64,000 nucleotides of DNA from Streptomyces sp. TLI_146. GTDB taxonomy: Bacteria > Actinomycetota > Actinomycetes > Streptomycetales > Streptomycetaceae. Positions within the stretch are counted from its first letter, which is position 1, and each line of letters opens with the position of its first letter. Under the pieces are notes generated by a model. That model was not told where the DNA came from, ran no database searches, and saw nothing but the letters and a program-made list of their open reading frames with translations. A program made the translations under genes and the position numbers. Of this stretch, positions 53,850 to 61,926 are shown piece by piece. The stretch spans positions 1,984,001 through 2,048,000 of the forward strand of contig NZ_PJMX01000001.1 in the NCBI RefSeq assembly GCF_002846415.1, written 5' to 3'.

Positions 53850-53883
53850 GTCCCCTCCACCACTTCCCGTGCCACAGTCAAGC

Positions 53884-53921
53884 GTTACTTGCGGTAACGG
53901 CAGTATGTTACTGGCCGGTAG
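53884..53921. promoter_or_regulatory. Repeated GTTAC palindromic sites, likely TetR operator
   Basis: GTTACTTGCGGTAAC (53884-53898) has perfect 5-bp arms. A sister site, GTTACTGGCCGGTAG (53907-53921), follows with a 23-bp period. They lie about 35-70 bp upstream of the acyl-CoA dehydrogenase start and before the divergent tetR. A FadR-like control of fatty acid degradation is the simplest reading. Confidence 0.6.
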
Positions 53922-54043
53922 AGCCTGTCAACCGACCATCGCTCGATCAGCGCGAGACCTGGCCCAAGTGTTACGTTGCGCAGGCATTCCGGATCGCGGA
54001 ACAACGCAAGACGCAGGACGAGTACGGGCGGGGAGACGAAGCC

Positions 54044-54694
54044 ATGGAGACCACACACCAGGCCGAGCAGCAGCGGACGTCGGCCGAGAGCCGTCGGCGG
54101 GAACTGCTGGAGGCGGCGGACCGGGTGGTGCTCCGGGACGGCCCCAAGGCGTCGATGAACGCGATCGCCGCGGAGGCGGGGATCACCAAGCCGATCCTGT
54201 ACCGGCACTTCGGGGACAAGGGCGGGCTCTACCGGGCGCTGGCGCAGCGCCACACGGACGCGCTGCTCGCGGCGCTGCGGGCGGCGCTGGACGCGCCCGC
54301 GGAGCGCCGCGAGCGGGTCGAGTCGACGCTGGAGACGTATCTCGTGGCGATCGAGGCGCGGCCGCAGGTGTACCGCTTCCTGATGCACCCCGCAGAGGAG
54401 ACCGGCAGCGGTGAGCACGCCGGGTTCGACGTGGGACGGCACTCCGCGCCGCTGCTGCGGCGGATGGGCGAGGAGCTGGGCGTGGTGATCGCCGAGCGGA
54501 TCGACCTGGGTCCGGGGAGCGAGGCGCTGGCGCGGGTGTGGGGCCACGGGATCGTCGGCATGATGCATGCGGCGGGCGACTGGTGGCTGGGCGAACGCCC
54601 CTGCTCGCGGGCGGAGTTGGTACGGGGTCTGGCGGACCTGCTGTGGGGCCGCCTGGCCGCGGCGGCGGACCGCGCGGGCGGCCCGGGCTTCTGA
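54044..54694 (+). CDS. TetR-family regulator
   Basis: A 216-residue TetR protein. The helix-turn-helix includes RRRELLEAADRVVLRDG and AIAAEAGITKPILYRHFGDKGGLY (about 18-62). The C-terminal part has the helical ligand pocket with VYRFLMHPAEE and HGIVGMMHAAGDWWL, a layout common in TetR proteins near acyl-CoA dehydrogenase genes. The likely ligand is an acyl-CoA, and the likely targets are the GTTAC repeats in the divergent region. ATG 54044 is preceded by GGGGAGACGAAGCC. Confidence 0.92.
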   Translation: METTHQAEQQRTSAESRRRELLEAADRVVLRDGPKASMNAIAAEAGITKPILYRHFGDKGGLYRALAQRHTDALLAALRAALDAPAERRERVESTLETYLVAIEARPQVYRFLMHPAEETGSGEHAGFDVGRHSAPLLRRMGEELGVVIAERIDLGPGSEALARVWGHGIVGMMHAAGDWWLGERPCSRAELVRGLADLLWGRLAAAADRAGGPGF

Positions 54695-54709
54695 GCCCCA
54701 CCCCTCCCG

Positions 54710-54730
54710 TCCGGGGGCTTCGCCCCCGGA
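54710..54730 (+). terminator. Hairpin terminator after tetR
   Basis: TCCGGGGGC (54710-54718) pairs with GCCCCCGGA (54722-54730) around a TTC loop, 15 bp past the tetR stop. This GGGGGC-TTC-GCCCCC form is very common in Streptomyces intergenic regions. Confidence 0.75.
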
Positions 54731-54780
54731 CCCCGCAGGTCTCAGTCGTCTGCAGACCGTCCGTGGCTGGTCGCGCAGTT

Positions 54781-54812
54781 CCCCGCGCCCCTAACTACCC
54801 AGGGGCGCGGGG
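54781..54812. terminator. Long GC hairpin in Streptomyces-type intergenic repeat
   Basis: CCCCGCGCCCCT (54781-54792) pairs exactly with AGGGGCGCGGGG (54801-54812) around an 8-nt loop. With the preceding GGCTGGTCGCGCAGTT it matches a sequence I recognise as recurring between Streptomyces genes. It probably terminates the convergent peptide deformylase and tetR transcripts. Confidence 0.75.
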
Positions 54813-54873
54813 CTGTGACATTTGCGGCTCCGCCGCGCGGGCGCGAGCAACCCACCACGGTCCGCAGCCAAAC

Positions 54874-55437
54874 TCAGGGGGTCCGGGGCCGAAGCCCCCG
54901 GCCACCCCACGGCGCCCGCCGCACCCCCCGCTCCAGCCGCGCCTTCCGCCACCCCGTCAAGCGGTCCGCGTACACGACCCCCTCCAGGTGGTCCATCTCG
55001 TGCTGGAGGCACCGCGCGAAGAACCCGGTGCCCGAGATCCGTACGGGCGCGCCCGAGACCGTCGAGCCCTCCACCACCGCCGAGTCGTACCGCTCCGTCC
55101 CCGCTTCGAGGCCCGGCAGGGACAGGCACCCCTCCGGCCCCCGCAGCACGAGCCCGTCCGCCGTCACCAGGCGCGGGTTGACGACGTGTCCGAGGTGGCG
55201 GACGTCCTCGTCGTCGGGGCAGTCGTAGACGAACACCCGCAGCCCCACGCCGATCTGATTGGCCGCGAGCCCCACCCCCTGAGCCGCGTACATCGTCGCG
55301 AAGAGGTCCTCGACCAGCCGGCCGAGGGCCGGACCGAAGTCGGTGACGGGCTCGCAGGGGGTGTGCAGAGCGGGGGCGCCGAGGAGAGACATCTCTCGTA
55401 CGGAGCCGGAACTGCCGGGAATGGGACGGTGACGCAT
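54874..55437 (-). CDS. def: Peptide deformylase
   Basis: A 187-residue peptide deformylase with all three motifs: GVGLAANQ (54-61), EGCLS (102-106) and HEMDH (146-150). Cys104, His146 and His150 bind the catalytic metal and Glu147 is the catalytic base. It removes formyl groups from nascent proteins. A 25-residue N-terminal extension and an Arg-rich tail exceed the core. ATG 55437 is chosen over longer readings. It is divergent from murT. Confidence 0.93.
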   Translation of the reverse strand: MRHRPIPGSSGSVREMSLLGAPALHTPCEPVTDFGPALGRLVEDLFATMYAAQGVGLAANQIGVGLRVFVYDCPDDEDVRHLGHVVNPRLVTADGLVLRGPEGCLSLPGLEAGTERYDSAVVEGSTVSGAPVRISGTGFFARCLQHEMDHLEGVVYADRLTGWRKARLERGVRRAPWGGRGLRPRTP

Positions 55438-55554
55438 GGTCGTAAGCGTACGTTCCAGGGGGCTCGCGGCCGCGCCGGTGGTGGCGCGGTTCGGGCCGCT
55501 GTCCGGATCTCGATAGGCTGAGGTCCGACCCAGGCGCAAGGAGGATCAAGGACG

Positions 55555-56793
55555 ATGGCAGGCAACGCGGAGCCGCTGTCACCGCGGGCCAAGCTCGCCG
55601 TGACGGCGGGCAAGGCCGCTGCGGCGGTGTCGCGCGCGGCGGGGCGGGGCAGTGGATCGGTGATCGGCGGCCGGGTGGCGCTCAAGCTGGACCCCGATCT
55701 GCTGGGGCGGCTGGCGACTCACCTGGACGTGGTCCTGGTCTCGGCGACGAACGGCAAGACGACGACGACCCGGCTCATCGCCGAGGCGCTGCGGGCCAGC
55801 GGCCCGGTGGTGTCCAACGCGCTGGGCGCCAACATGCCCGCGGGCATCACCTCGGCGCTGGCGGGCGGCTCGGACGCCCGCTACGGCGTGATCGAGGTGG
55901 ACGAGAAGTACCTCGCGGGTGTCGCGCGCGATGTGACGCCCAAGGCGATCGCGCTGCTCAACCTGAGCCGCGACCAGCTCGACCGGGCCGCCGAGACCCG
56001 GATGCTCGCCGAGAAGTGGCGCGAGGGGCTCCAGGGCACCAAGGCCGTGGTGATCGCCAACGCCGACGACCCGCTGGTCGTGTGGGCGGCGTCGTCCTCC
56101 CCCAACGTGGTGTGGGTGGCGGCGGGCCAGGAGTGGAAGGACGACGCCTGGTCGTGCCCCGCCTGCGGCGGTGTGATGCAGCGCCCCGGCGACGACTGGT
56201 TCTGCGGTGAGTGCGGCTTCCGCCGCCCCGCCCCGAGCTGGGTGCTCAACGGCGACTACGTCCTGGACCCGCACGGTTCGGCCTGGCCGATCCACCTCCA
56301 GCTGCCCGGCCGCGCCAACAAGGCCAACGCCGCCACCTCCGCCGCGGTCGCCGCGGTCTTCGGGGTGCCGCCGCAGGTCGCCCTGGAGCGGATGTACCAG
56401 GTGCAGGCGGTCGCGGGGCGCTACGACGTGGTGTCCTTCCAGGACCGCGAGCTGCGGCTGCTGCTGGCCAAGAACCCGGCAGGCTGGCTCGAAACGTTTT
56501 CCCTGATCGACCCGCCGCCCACGCCGGTGATCCTCTCCGTCAACGCCCGCGGCGCCGACGGCACGGACACCTCGTGGCTGTGGGACGTCGACTACACCCG
56601 GCTCGCCGGTCACCCGATCTTCGTGATCGGCGACCGCAAGCTGGACCTGGCGGTCCGCCTGGAGGTCGCGAACCTGGACTTCCGGGTCTGCGAGAGCCTC
56701 GCGGAGTGCGTCCAGCTCGCGCCGCCCGGCCAGATCGAGCTGATCGCCAACTACACCGCCTTCCAGGACGTGCGCCGCACGGTCGGCAACTGA
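55555..56793 (+). CDS. murT: Lipid II isoglutaminyl synthase subunit MurT
   Basis: A 412-residue Mur-ligase-type ATPase. The P-loop SATNGKTTTTR (63-73) and EVDEKYLAGV are typical. A zinc-ribbon insert with Cys201, 204, 217 and 220 (CPACG, CGECG) and the C-terminal DUF1727 region (WLWDVDYTRL, IELIANYTAF) identify MurT. With GatD it amidates D-glutamate in lipid II, which is needed for cross-linking. ATG 55555 follows AGGAGG. gatD begins 23 bp later. Confidence 0.95.
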   Translation: MAGNAEPLSPRAKLAVTAGKAAAAVSRAAGRGSGSVIGGRVALKLDPDLLGRLATHLDVVLVSATNGKTTTTRLIAEALRASGPVVSNALGANMPAGITSALAGGSDARYGVIEVDEKYLAGVARDVTPKAIALLNLSRDQLDRAAETRMLAEKWREGLQGTKAVVIANADDPLVVWAASSSPNVVWVAAGQEWKDDAWSCPACGGVMQRPGDDWFCGECGFRRPAPSWVLNGDYVLDPHGSAWPIHLQLPGRANKANAATSAAVAAVFGVPPQVALERMYQVQAVAGRYDVVSFQDRELRLLLAKNPAGWLETFSLIDPPPTPVILSVNARGADGTDTSWLWDVDYTRLAGHPIFVIGDRKLDLAVRLEVANLDFRVCESLAECVQLAPPGQIELIANYTAFQDVRRTVGN

Positions 56794-56816
56794 GACCCCC
56801 TAAGGAGCAAGCGAGC

Positions 56817-57545
56817 ATGAGCGACAACAGCCTGCGCCTCGTGTGGGTCTACCCCGACCTGCTGAGCACCTACGGCGACCAGGGCAACGCGCTGGTCGTG
56901 GAGCGCCGGGCCCGTCAGCGCGGCCTCGACGTGGCCCGCCTCGACGTCCGCAGCGACCAGCCGGTGCCGTCGTCGGGCGACATCTATCTGATCGGCGGCG
57001 GCGAGGACCGGCCGCAGCGGCTGGCGGCCGAGCGGCTGCGCCGCGACGGCGGGCTCCAGCGCGCCGCCGCCAACGGCGCCATCATCTTCTCGGTCTGCGC
57101 CGGGTACCAGATCCTGGGCCACGAGTTCATCAACGACCTCGGCGAGCGCGAGCCGGGCCTCGGCCTGCTCGACGTGGTCTCCACCCGGGGCGAGGGCGAG
57201 CGGTGCGTCGGCGACGTGCTGGGCGACATCGACGAGCGGCTCGGCCTTCCGCAGTTGACCGGCTTCGAGAACCACCAGGGCATCACGCACCTGGGTCCCA
57301 CGGCCCGTCCGTTCGCCCGGGTCCGCCTGGGCCGGGGCAACGGCACCGGCGACGGCACCGAGGGCGCGTACAACGAGACGGTCTTCGGCACGTACATGCA
57401 CGGCCCCGTGCTCGCGCGGAACCCGCAGATCGCGGACCTGCTGCTGAAGCTGGCCCTCGATGTGAACGCGCTGCCGCCGACCGACGACCGGTGGTACGAG
57501 GCGCTGCGCGCCGAGCGCATCGCCTCCGCGACCCAGCCCGCCTGA
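56817..57545 (+). CDS. gatD: Lipid II isoglutaminyl synthase glutaminase GatD
   Basis: A 242-residue class I glutamine amidotransferase of the CobB/CobQ-like type. Cys94 in FSVCAGYQILG is the nucleophile and His195 in TYMHGPVLARNP is its partner. LVWVYPDLLSTYGDQGN is the diagnostic GatD start. It hydrolyses glutamine and passes ammonia to MurT. ATG 56817 follows AAGGAG. It forms a two-gene operon with murT, closed by the hairpin at 57616-57647. Confidence 0.95.
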   Translation: MSDNSLRLVWVYPDLLSTYGDQGNALVVERRARQRGLDVARLDVRSDQPVPSSGDIYLIGGGEDRPQRLAAERLRRDGGLQRAAANGAIIFSVCAGYQILGHEFINDLGEREPGLGLLDVVSTRGEGERCVGDVLGDIDERLGLPQLTGFENHQGITHLGPTARPFARVRLGRGNGTGDGTEGAYNETVFGTYMHGPVLARNPQIADLLLKLALDVNALPPTDDRWYEALRAERIASATQPA

Positions 57546-57615
57546 CCCGGAATCAGGCACCCGGACGGCGATTCGTAGCTTCGTACGACGTCCATCAGTC
57601 GGACCGCTGATTCGG

Positions 57616-57647
57616 CCCCGCCACCCTGCGCCGGTAGGGTGGCGGGG
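57616..57647 (+). terminator. Terminator hairpin after gatD
   Basis: CCCCGCCACCCT (57616-57627) pairs perfectly with AGGGTGGCGGGG (57636-57647) around an 8-nt loop. TAGGGT within the right side (57635-57640) also fits a -10 box, with TTCGGC 18 bp upstream, so a pfkA promoter may overlap it. Confidence 0.75.
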
Positions 57648-57704
57648 ATCCAACCGGACGACGGGGTCCGGTCGTCGGCCCACGTTGCAAAGGTTTTCCG
57701 GGCA

Positions 57705-58730
57705 ATGCGAATTGGTGTACTCACCTCCGGCGGCGACTGCCCCGGCCTGAACGCCGTCATCCGTTCCGTCGTGCACCGCGCGGTGGTCGACCACGGCGAC
57801 GAGGTCATCGGCTTCCACGACGGCTGGAAGGGTCTCCTGGAGGCCGACTACCGCAAGCTCGACCTGGACGCGGTCGGCGGCATCCTCGCCCTCGGCGGCA
57901 CGATCCTCGGCTCCTCCCGCGTCCAGCCCGCGCATCTGCGCGACGGCGTCGAGCGCGCCAAGGGCCACGTCGCCGAGCTCGGCCTCGACGCGATCATCCC
58001 GATCGGCGGCGAGGGCACGCTCAAGGCGGCCCATCTGCTCTCCGAGGCGGGCCTGCCCATCGTCGGCGTGCCGAAGACCATCGACAACGACATCGCCTCG
58101 ACCGACGTCACCTTCGGTTTCGACACGGCCGTCGGCGTCGCCACCGAGGCCCTGGACCGCCTCAAGACCACCGCGGAGTCGCACCAGCGCGTGCTGATCG
58201 TCGAGGTCATGGGCCGCCACACCGGCTGGATCGCCCTGCACTCGGGCATGGCCGCCGGCGCCCACGCGATCGTCGTCCCGGAGCGCCCCTTCGACATCGA
58301 CGAGCTGACCGAGCTGGTCGGCCGCCGGTTCTCGGCGGGCAAGAAGTTCGCGATCGTGGTCGTCGCCGAGGGCGCCAAGCCGCGCGAGGGCTCGATGCGC
58401 TTCGACGCGGGCGGCACCGACATCTACGGCCACGAGCGCTTCGCGGGCGTCGCCAGCCAGCTCTCCGTGGAGCTGGAGCGGCGGCTGAACAAGGAGGCCC
58501 GCGCGGTCATCCTCGGCCACGTCCAGCGCGGCGGCACCCCGACCGCGTACGACCGCGTCCTGGCCACCCGGTTCGGCTGGCACGCCGTGGAGGCCGTGCA
58601 CCGCCGCGAGTTCGGGATGCTGACCGCGCTGCGCGGCACCGACATCACCATGGTCCCGCTCGCCGAGGCGACGGCGACGCTCAAGACCGTCCCGGCCGAG
58701 CGGTACGCCGAGGCGGAGTGCGTCCTGTAG
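57705..58730 (+). CDS. pfkA: 6-phosphofructokinase
   Basis: A 341-residue phosphofructokinase. GVLTSGGDCPGLNAVIR opens the ATP/phosphate site. The GGEGTLKAAHLL loop keeps the glycine that goes with ATP rather than pyrophosphate use. PKTIDNDI contains the catalytic Asp region, and EVMGRHTGWIAL and GHVQRGGTPTAYDR bind fructose-6-phosphate. It catalyses the committed step of glycolysis. ATG 57705 is the canonical start of the family (MRIGVLTSGG). It is followed by a strong terminator. Confidence 0.96.
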   Translation: MRIGVLTSGGDCPGLNAVIRSVVHRAVVDHGDEVIGFHDGWKGLLEADYRKLDLDAVGGILALGGTILGSSRVQPAHLRDGVERAKGHVAELGLDAIIPIGGEGTLKAAHLLSEAGLPIVGVPKTIDNDIASTDVTFGFDTAVGVATEALDRLKTTAESHQRVLIVEVMGRHTGWIALHSGMAAGAHAIVVPERPFDIDELTELVGRRFSAGKKFAIVVVAEGAKPREGSMRFDAGGTDIYGHERFAGVASQLSVELERRLNKEARAVILGHVQRGGTPTAYDRVLATRFGWHAVEAVHRREFGMLTALRGTDITMVPLAEATATLKTVPAERYAEAECVL

Positions 58731-58753
58731 CACCCGGATTGTTCTGCGCCCAA

Positions 58754-58793
58754 AGAGCCGCCCCCGGTCGCGATCGCGGCCGGGGGCGGCTCT
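58754..58793 (+). terminator. Terminator hairpin after pfkA
   Basis: AGAGCCGCCCCCGG (58754-58767) pairs perfectly with CCGGGGGCGGCTCT (58780-58793). The inner bases extend the stem after one T-G pair. It lies 24 bp past the pfkA stop. Confidence 0.88.
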
Positions 58794-58835
58794 ACTCTGG
58801 GTGCGGACAACCGGTACGAAATCAGGAGTCAGCGG

Positions 58836-59792
58836 ATGGATCACAGCGGGCACGGCATGGGCATGAACATGGATCTGCCGCCGTTCACGCTGGAGCGCGG
58901 CCTGGAGTGGTCCACGGACCCGTTCTTCCTGATCGGCTGTCTCGCGGGGCTCGGGCTGTACGGCTGGGCGGTGCTGCGGCTGCGCAGGCGCGGCGACTCC
59001 TGGCCGGTGAGCCGGATGGTCTTCTGGACCCTCGGCGTGCTGAGCATCGCCCTGGTGATGTGCACCAAGCTCAATGACTACGGCATGGTCATGTTCAGCG
59101 TGCACATGGTCCAGCACATGGTCATCAGCATGCTCTCGCCGATCCTGCTGCTGCTCGGCGCGCCGGTGACGCTGACGCTGCGCGCGCTGCCGGTCGCCGG
59201 ACGCGGCCGCAAGGGCCCGCGCGAGCTGCTGCTCGCCCTGCTGCACAGCCGCTATCTGAAGGTGATCACGCATCCCGCGTTCACCATCCCGATGTTCATC
59301 GCGAGCCTCTACGCGCTCTACTTCACCCCGCTCTTCGACTTCCTGATGGGTTCGAGGACCGGCCACATCGCGATGATGGTCCACTTCCTCGCCGTCGGCC
59401 TGGTCTTCTTCTGGCCGATCATGGGCGTCGACCCGGGCCCGCACCGCCCCGGCTACATCATGCGGATGCTGGAGCTCTTCGCGGGCATGCCGTTCCACGC
59501 CTTCTTCGGCATCGCCCTGATGATGGCGACCCAGCCGATGATCGGCACGTACAAGAACCCGCCCTCCTCGCTCGGCATCGACGCGCTCGCCGACCAGGAG
59601 GCGGCCGGCGGCATCGCCTGGGCGTTCAGCGAGATCCCGTCCGTGGTGGTCCTGATCGCGCTGGTCTTCCAGTGGTACGCGACCGAGAAGCGCGAGGCCA
59701 AGCGCCAGGACCGGGCCGCCGACCGCGACGGCGACAAGGAGCTGGCCGCCTACAACGCCTATCTGGCCTCGCTCAACGCACGCGGGCAGTAA
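58836..59792 (+). CDS. CtaG-type cytochrome c oxidase assembly protein
   Basis: A 318-residue membrane protein of the CtaG_BC (caa3_CtaG) family with about seven helices. SVHMVQHMVISMLSPILLLLGAPVTL and HPAFTIPMFIASLYALYFTPLFD are diagnostic. The N-terminus MDHSGHGMGMNMD is rich in His and Met, a copper-binding style, consistent with copper delivery to cytochrome oxidase. The charged C-terminal tail is cytoplasmic. ATG 58836 follows AGGAG. Confidence 0.93.
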   Translation: MDHSGHGMGMNMDLPPFTLERGLEWSTDPFFLIGCLAGLGLYGWAVLRLRRRGDSWPVSRMVFWTLGVLSIALVMCTKLNDYGMVMFSVHMVQHMVISMLSPILLLLGAPVTLTLRALPVAGRGRKGPRELLLALLHSRYLKVITHPAFTIPMFIASLYALYFTPLFDFLMGSRTGHIAMMVHFLAVGLVFFWPIMGVDPGPHRPGYIMRMLELFAGMPFHAFFGIALMMATQPMIGTYKNPPSSLGIDALADQEAAGGIAWAFSEIPSVVVLIALVFQWYATEKREAKRQDRAADRDGDKELAAYNAYLASLNARGQ

Positions 59793-59875
59793 CACCCGGT
59801 GCGCCGCTCTGGCGCGGCGGGCCTTTTCGGGGCGACCATGGACTCCACGGCAGCGGCCGGGAGGAAGGGGACCCC

Positions 59876-60034
59876 ATGCCCGGCACGACGAAGGCGATGG
59901 TGGTGCTCACCGTCGTGGCGCTGGTGATGATCACTGCGTACACGGTGGCGCTCGGCAGCAGCGGCTGGCTCTGGTTCGGCTGGGTGGTCCTCGGCCTGGC
60001 GACGGTGGGCATGGCGGCTTCGCGCAGCGCCTGA
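59876..60034 (+). CDS. Small two-helix membrane protein
   Basis: A 52-residue protein from ATG 59876 behind GGGAGGAAGGGG. Two hydrophobic segments, about 8-26 and 31-47, are joined by a short Gly-Ser turn. It has no known motif. It lies between the CtaG-type gene and the PlsC-type gene and may be co-transcribed with them. Strong ribosome binding and G/C-rich third positions support a real gene; its function is unknown. Confidence 0.7.
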   Translation: MPGTTKAMVVLTVVALVMITAYTVALGSSGWLWFGWVVLGLATVGMAASRSA

Positions 60035-60074
60035 GCGGCGGCCCGGCGGGCGGGCCGAGTGAGGAGCTGGTGCG

Positions 60075-60776
60075 TTGCTGTACTACGTGCTCAAGTACGC
60101 CCTGCTGGGACCGCTCCTGCGACTGCTGTTCCGGCCCAGGATCGAGGGTCTGGAGCACATTCCGGACGAGGGGCCGGCGATCGTCGCGGGCAACCACCTG
60201 TCGTTCTCCGACCACTTCCTGATGCCGGTGATGCTCAAGCGCCGCATCACCTTCCTCGCCAAGCAGGAGTACTTCACCGGGCCCGGCATCAAGGGCCGGC
60301 TCACCGCCGCCTTCTTCCGCGCGGTGGGGCAGATCCCGGTGGACCGCTCCGGCAAGGAGGCCGGGCAGGCGGCGATCCGCGAGGGCCTCGGGGTGCTGCG
60401 CAGGAACGAGCTCCTGGGCATCTACCCGGAGGGCACCCGCTCGCACGACGGAAAGCTCTACAAGGGCAAGGTCGGCGTCGCCGTGATGGCGCTGAAGGCG
60501 CAGGTGCCGGTGATCCCGTGCGCGATGGTCGGCACCTTCGAGATCCAGCCGCCCGGGCAGGTCATGCCGAAGATCAGGCGGGTCACCATCCGGTTCGGCG
60601 AGCCGCTCGACTTCTCCCGCTACACCGGCATGGAGAACGAGAAGGCCGTGCTGCGGGCCGCCACCGACGAGCTGATGTACAAGATCCTGGAGCTGTCGGG
60701 GCAGGAGTACGTGGACCGGTACGCGGCCGACGTGAAGGCCGAGGAGGCCGGAAAGTTCCCCAGGATCCTCGGCTGA
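60075..60776 (+). CDS. PlsC-type 1-acylglycerol-3-phosphate acyltransferase
   Basis: A 233-residue membrane-associated acyltransferase. Motif I is NHLSFSD (the NHxxxxD motif), motif III is YPEGTRSHDGKLY, and the later VPVIPCAMVGT is also standard. It transfers an acyl chain to lysophosphatidic acid or a similar acceptor in phospholipid synthesis. The start is TTG 60075 with GGAG upstream; no ATG or GTG fits this frame nearby. Confidence 0.92.
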   Translation: MLYYVLKYALLGPLLRLLFRPRIEGLEHIPDEGPAIVAGNHLSFSDHFLMPVMLKRRITFLAKQEYFTGPGIKGRLTAAFFRAVGQIPVDRSGKEAGQAAIREGLGVLRRNELLGIYPEGTRSHDGKLYKGKVGVAVMALKAQVPVIPCAMVGTFEIQPPGQVMPKIRRVTIRFGEPLDFSRYTGMENEKAVLRAATDELMYKILELSGQEYVDRYAADVKAEEAGKFPRILG

Positions 60777-60840
60777 CAGCGGATCCGCGCACGGCGCAAC
60801 TGTCTGGCCCCGGTGATCACGCGGCCGTAGCGTCCCGTGC

Positions 60841-61869
60841 ATGGGCAAGGGAACAGCGTTCGTCATAGGGGCCACGGGACAGATCGGGCGGGCCGCCGTG
60901 CGCGCGCTCGCCGAGGACGGCTGGGAGGTGCGGGCCGCCTCGCGCGGCGGCGGGAGCGATCCGGGCTGGCCGGACGGGGTACGCCCGCTCGCGCTCGACC
61001 GGGACGGGGAGGGGGCGCTCGCGGCGGCGCTCGGCGACGGCTGCGACGTCCTGGTGGACATGGTGGCGTACGACGGCGGGCACGCCCGGCAGCTGGCCGG
61101 ACTCGCGGACCGGATCGGCTCGGCCGTGGTGATCTCCAGCGGGGCGGTGTACGAGGACGACCGGGGCCGCAGCTTCGACACCCAGGCGGAGCCGGACGGC
61201 TCGCCCCGCTACCCGGTGCCGATCCCCGAGACGCTGGCCACGGTCGCGCCGGGCGACCGGACATACGGTACGCGCAAGATCCAGCTGGAGCGGGAGCTGC
61301 TCGCCTCGGGGCTGCCGTCGACGCTGCTGCGCGCGGGCGCGATCCACGGCCCGCACTGCCGCGGCCCGCGTGAGCTGTTCTTCGTGAAGCGGGCGCTGGA
61401 CGGGCGGCCGGTGCGGGTGCTCGCGCACGGCGGGCGGAGCCGCTTCCATCCGGCGCATGTCGCCAACATCGCCGAGCTGATCCGGCTGGCCGCTCTGCGG
61501 CCGGGCTCGCGGGTGCTCAACGCGGCCGATCCGCAGGCGCCGACCGTCGCCGAGATCAGCGCGGCCGTCGACGAGGTGCTCGGGGTCCGCAGCGAGACGG
61601 TGCTCTTCGAAGGGGCGCCGCAGGAGGGCCTGGTGGGCCTCACCCCGTGGGGCGGCCCGCACCCGATCGTCTACGACATGGCGCAGGCGGAGCGCGAGCT
61701 GGGCTACCGCCCGGTGACCGGGTACGTTCAGTCGCTGCCCGAGACGGTCGCCTCGATCGCGGACCGGCTCGGGGACAAGGACTGGCGGGAGGCGTTCCCC
61801 GGCATGGCCAACTACCCGGACCTGTTCGACTACGCGGCCGAGGACGCCTGGCTGGCCGGGCGAGCCTGA
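60841..61869 (+). CDS. NAD-dependent epimerase/dehydratase family protein
   Basis: A 342-residue extended short-chain dehydrogenase. The nucleotide motif GATGQIGRAAV is at about 9-19. VVISSGAVYEDD and YGTRKIQLE (a YxxxK active site) follow, with FHPAHVANIAELI and LNAADPQAPTVAEI as in sugar-nucleotide epimerases and atypical SDRs. The substrate is unknown. ATG 60841 has no strong Shine-Dalgarno sequence. A terminator follows the stop. Confidence 0.88.
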   Translation: MGKGTAFVIGATGQIGRAAVRALAEDGWEVRAASRGGGSDPGWPDGVRPLALDRDGEGALAAALGDGCDVLVDMVAYDGGHARQLAGLADRIGSAVVISSGAVYEDDRGRSFDTQAEPDGSPRYPVPIPETLATVAPGDRTYGTRKIQLERELLASGLPSTLLRAGAIHGPHCRGPRELFFVKRALDGRPVRVLAHGGRSRFHPAHVANIAELIRLAALRPGSRVLNAADPQAPTVAEISAAVDEVLGVRSETVLFEGAPQEGLVGLTPWGGPHPIVYDMAQAERELGYRPVTGYVQSLPETVASIADRLGDKDWREAFPGMANYPDLFDYAAEDAWLAGRA

Positions 61870-61876
61870 CGCGCGA

Positions 61877-61910
61877 AGGGGGCAGCCGCGGTGGCGGCCG
61901 CCCCCTCTTT
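61877..61910 (+). terminator. Terminator with T tract after epimerase-like gene
   Basis: AGGGGGC (61877-61883) pairs with GCCCCCT (61900-61906), and GCCGC (61885-61889) pairs with GCGGC (61894-61898) past one mismatch. The plus strand continues CTCTTTC, giving a modest T tract. It also serves the convergent peptidase gene. Confidence 0.8.
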
Positions 61911-61926
61911 CATGCGTAGTGCGTGG

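Noticed and set aside
56751..59795. A 1014-codon minus-strand open frame across gatD, pfkA and the CtaG-type gene
   Set aside because: It crosses three well-supported sense genes and two terminators and has no recognisable protein features.
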